From Euglena gracilis (Eukaryota > Euglenida > Euglenophyceae > Euglenales), in assembly GCA_039621445.1 (NCBI GenBank), contig CP154956.1:49316826-49380825 (forward strand): 64,000 nt of DNA, written 5' to 3'. This document shows, piece after piece, positions 62,789-64,000 of this stretch. The stretch's first letter is position 1; each line of letters opens with the position of its first letter. Under the pieces are notes generated by a model that did no database searches, was not told the origin of the DNA, and saw nothing but the letters and a program-made list of their open reading frames with translations. The translations under genes and the position numbers were made by a program.

Positions 62789-64000
62789 CTGGAAGGCATG
62801 TGTTGCAACCTAGTGGCTGGCCTCGGCAAATGAAGCTGTCGACACTTGGAGACAGTCGACAAAATCCAATGGCTACTGACAGTCAGGGGTGCCATTCGGT
62901 ATCTGCGACCTGACAAACGGCACACCCACAACACAAGGAATGAATGCATGTCAACCCCCCCAAAAAATAACAGTCAAATAATGCCCAGTTGTCACACGCG
63001 CTGTGTCCGATGCAGATGGAGAATGGAGGATGATGAAATTGGAGGATAGAGGACACGTTTCGGGGTGAATCACTTCTCTGAAACACCCCTCAGGCCCAGA
63101 TTTACAAGTCAGGAAGGAGGGTTCCAATGAACAAACACCTTCATTTCCTTCATTTCCGTATATGCCACCAAAACTCCATGCCCTATTATTTTGTTGTTGT
63201 TGTTTTTTCATGCTTCTTTCTTGACCAGACCATGCAATTTTTTACCGACCCCCCCGGGGGGGGAGGGGGGTCACTCCACTTTTCGAAGAAAAAAAATCAG
63301 TCAGTCACTTTTTCGGGAAACCAGTCAGTCACTACCCCCCCCCCCACAGGGGGAGGGGGGGGTCGGCCACTCTGGAATCCAAAGGAAATTTGGCCAAAAG
63401 CATGAAAAAAAGGCCACAAATTTTTACGGCGCCTTTGGTGCCGGGTCACTTACCACAATAACCACACTTGGGTTACTTTGTTGCAAATTTGCCAAAATTC
63501 GTCAAAATTTTGCGTTATTGGTTATTTTTTGTTGCAAATTTGCAACAGAATAACCAATAAAAAGCACCCGGGTTCCCTTGTGGAACGAACTTTCAAGGAT
63601 TGGCCGAAACTCATTTTGTGCGGAAAAATTGCAGAAAAAGAAAAAAATGCGGAAATTGCGGGAAATTGTGGAGGTTGTGAAAAAAAAAATGCCGATACAA
63701 ATCCCCCCGCCTCGAGATCCCCAGCTCTTCAGATGCTCAAACAGTTCGTCAACACACCGAGCTCGCACTCGTAGAAATCAGAAAAATACGCCTTGCGGTC
63801 CCATCCACCTGCAGAGGATGCGAGAAGTGATCAAAAATAGCATACTGAATGGACGGAATAGAAAATGGGATTTCGCTGGGTGGCACACTGTTCGCAAGGG
63901 GGGACACATTCTTTCAGCATGAGCCAGCAAATGCACAAAAAAATCCAAGTAAAAAAATCAAAAACAAACACACATACCATCCATTGCCAGTCAGGTAAAA
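62789..64000. other. Sequence upstream of the recognised BTB exons
   Basis: Holds a possible further BTB-gene exon near 63.71-63.78 kb (- strand), an inverted family C repeat (63.24-63.45 kb, AAACCAGTCAGTCACT motifs and GGCGCC-TTT-GGTGCC at 63428-63442) and a double hairpin at 63515-63560. No promoter could be identified. Confidence 0.4.
63515..63560. repeat. Nested hairpin
   Basis: Outer arms TTATTGGTTATT and AATAACCAATAA enclose an inner palindrome GTTGCAAATTTGCAAC, so almost the whole 46 bases can fold on itself. Confidence 0.85.

Overview
This is nuclear DNA from a eukaryote with large, repeat-filled introns. Exons are short (about 35-205 bp), GC-rich and bounded by GT-AG introns of hundreds of bases to 19.5 kb. 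Introns are AT-rich but full of long C and G homopolymers and small transposon-like inserts. DIRS-like and hAT elements and the intron load suggest a protist or alga, but I cannot place it further. No rRNA, tRNA or CRISPR was seen.

1-42.8 kb, + strand: one very long gene, read exon by exon, for the nucleolar protein MYBBP1A / DNA polymerase V (POL5). Its 5' end lies upstream of the window. Order: HEAT-like helical exons (1964-5653), the acidic central linker (7152-9140), C-terminal helical exons (10586-17762), then, after a 19.5-kb intron, a last helical exon, a lysine-rich tail and a stop at 42767. Splice phases agree across nearly every junction. The introns carry CAG...CTG-ended, 8-bp-TSD (hAT-type) non-autonomous elements. 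The giant intron carries an ACAT microsatellite and a roughly 13.5-kb tandem array of a 1.27-1.48-kb unit (22.27-35.78 kb), followed by an inverted copy of a 217-bp sequence that is also inserted in its first unit.

42.6-54 kb: a nest of tyrosine-recombinase (DIRS/Ngaro-like) retroelements. One + strand copy (about 43.9-47.67 kb: gag, RT, RNase H, YR) lies between two 0.55-kb direct repeats, each containing the POL5 terminal exon. A second + strand tail fragment lies at 50.96-51.72 kb and a - strand copy at 51.72-53.95 kb. All are frameshifted. A 487-bp inverted-repeat element with an 8-bp TSD interrupts a coding-like stretch at 43.2-43.7 kb.

54.2-62.8 kb, - strand: a BTB/POZ-domain gene. The intron between its third and fourth recognised exons holds a complete 5118-bp hAT transposon (54655-59772) with 18-bp terminal inverted repeats, a perfect 8-bp target duplication (ACCACGAC) and an intron-containing transposase on the - strand.

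The most distinctive theme is a population of hAT-type elements, from 220 bp to 5.1 kb, that share CAG/CTG ends, 8-bp TSDs, C/G homopolymers and a compact GC-rich hairpin. The main caution is that homopolymers are so common that some frameshifts and the most extreme tracts may be sequencing error.
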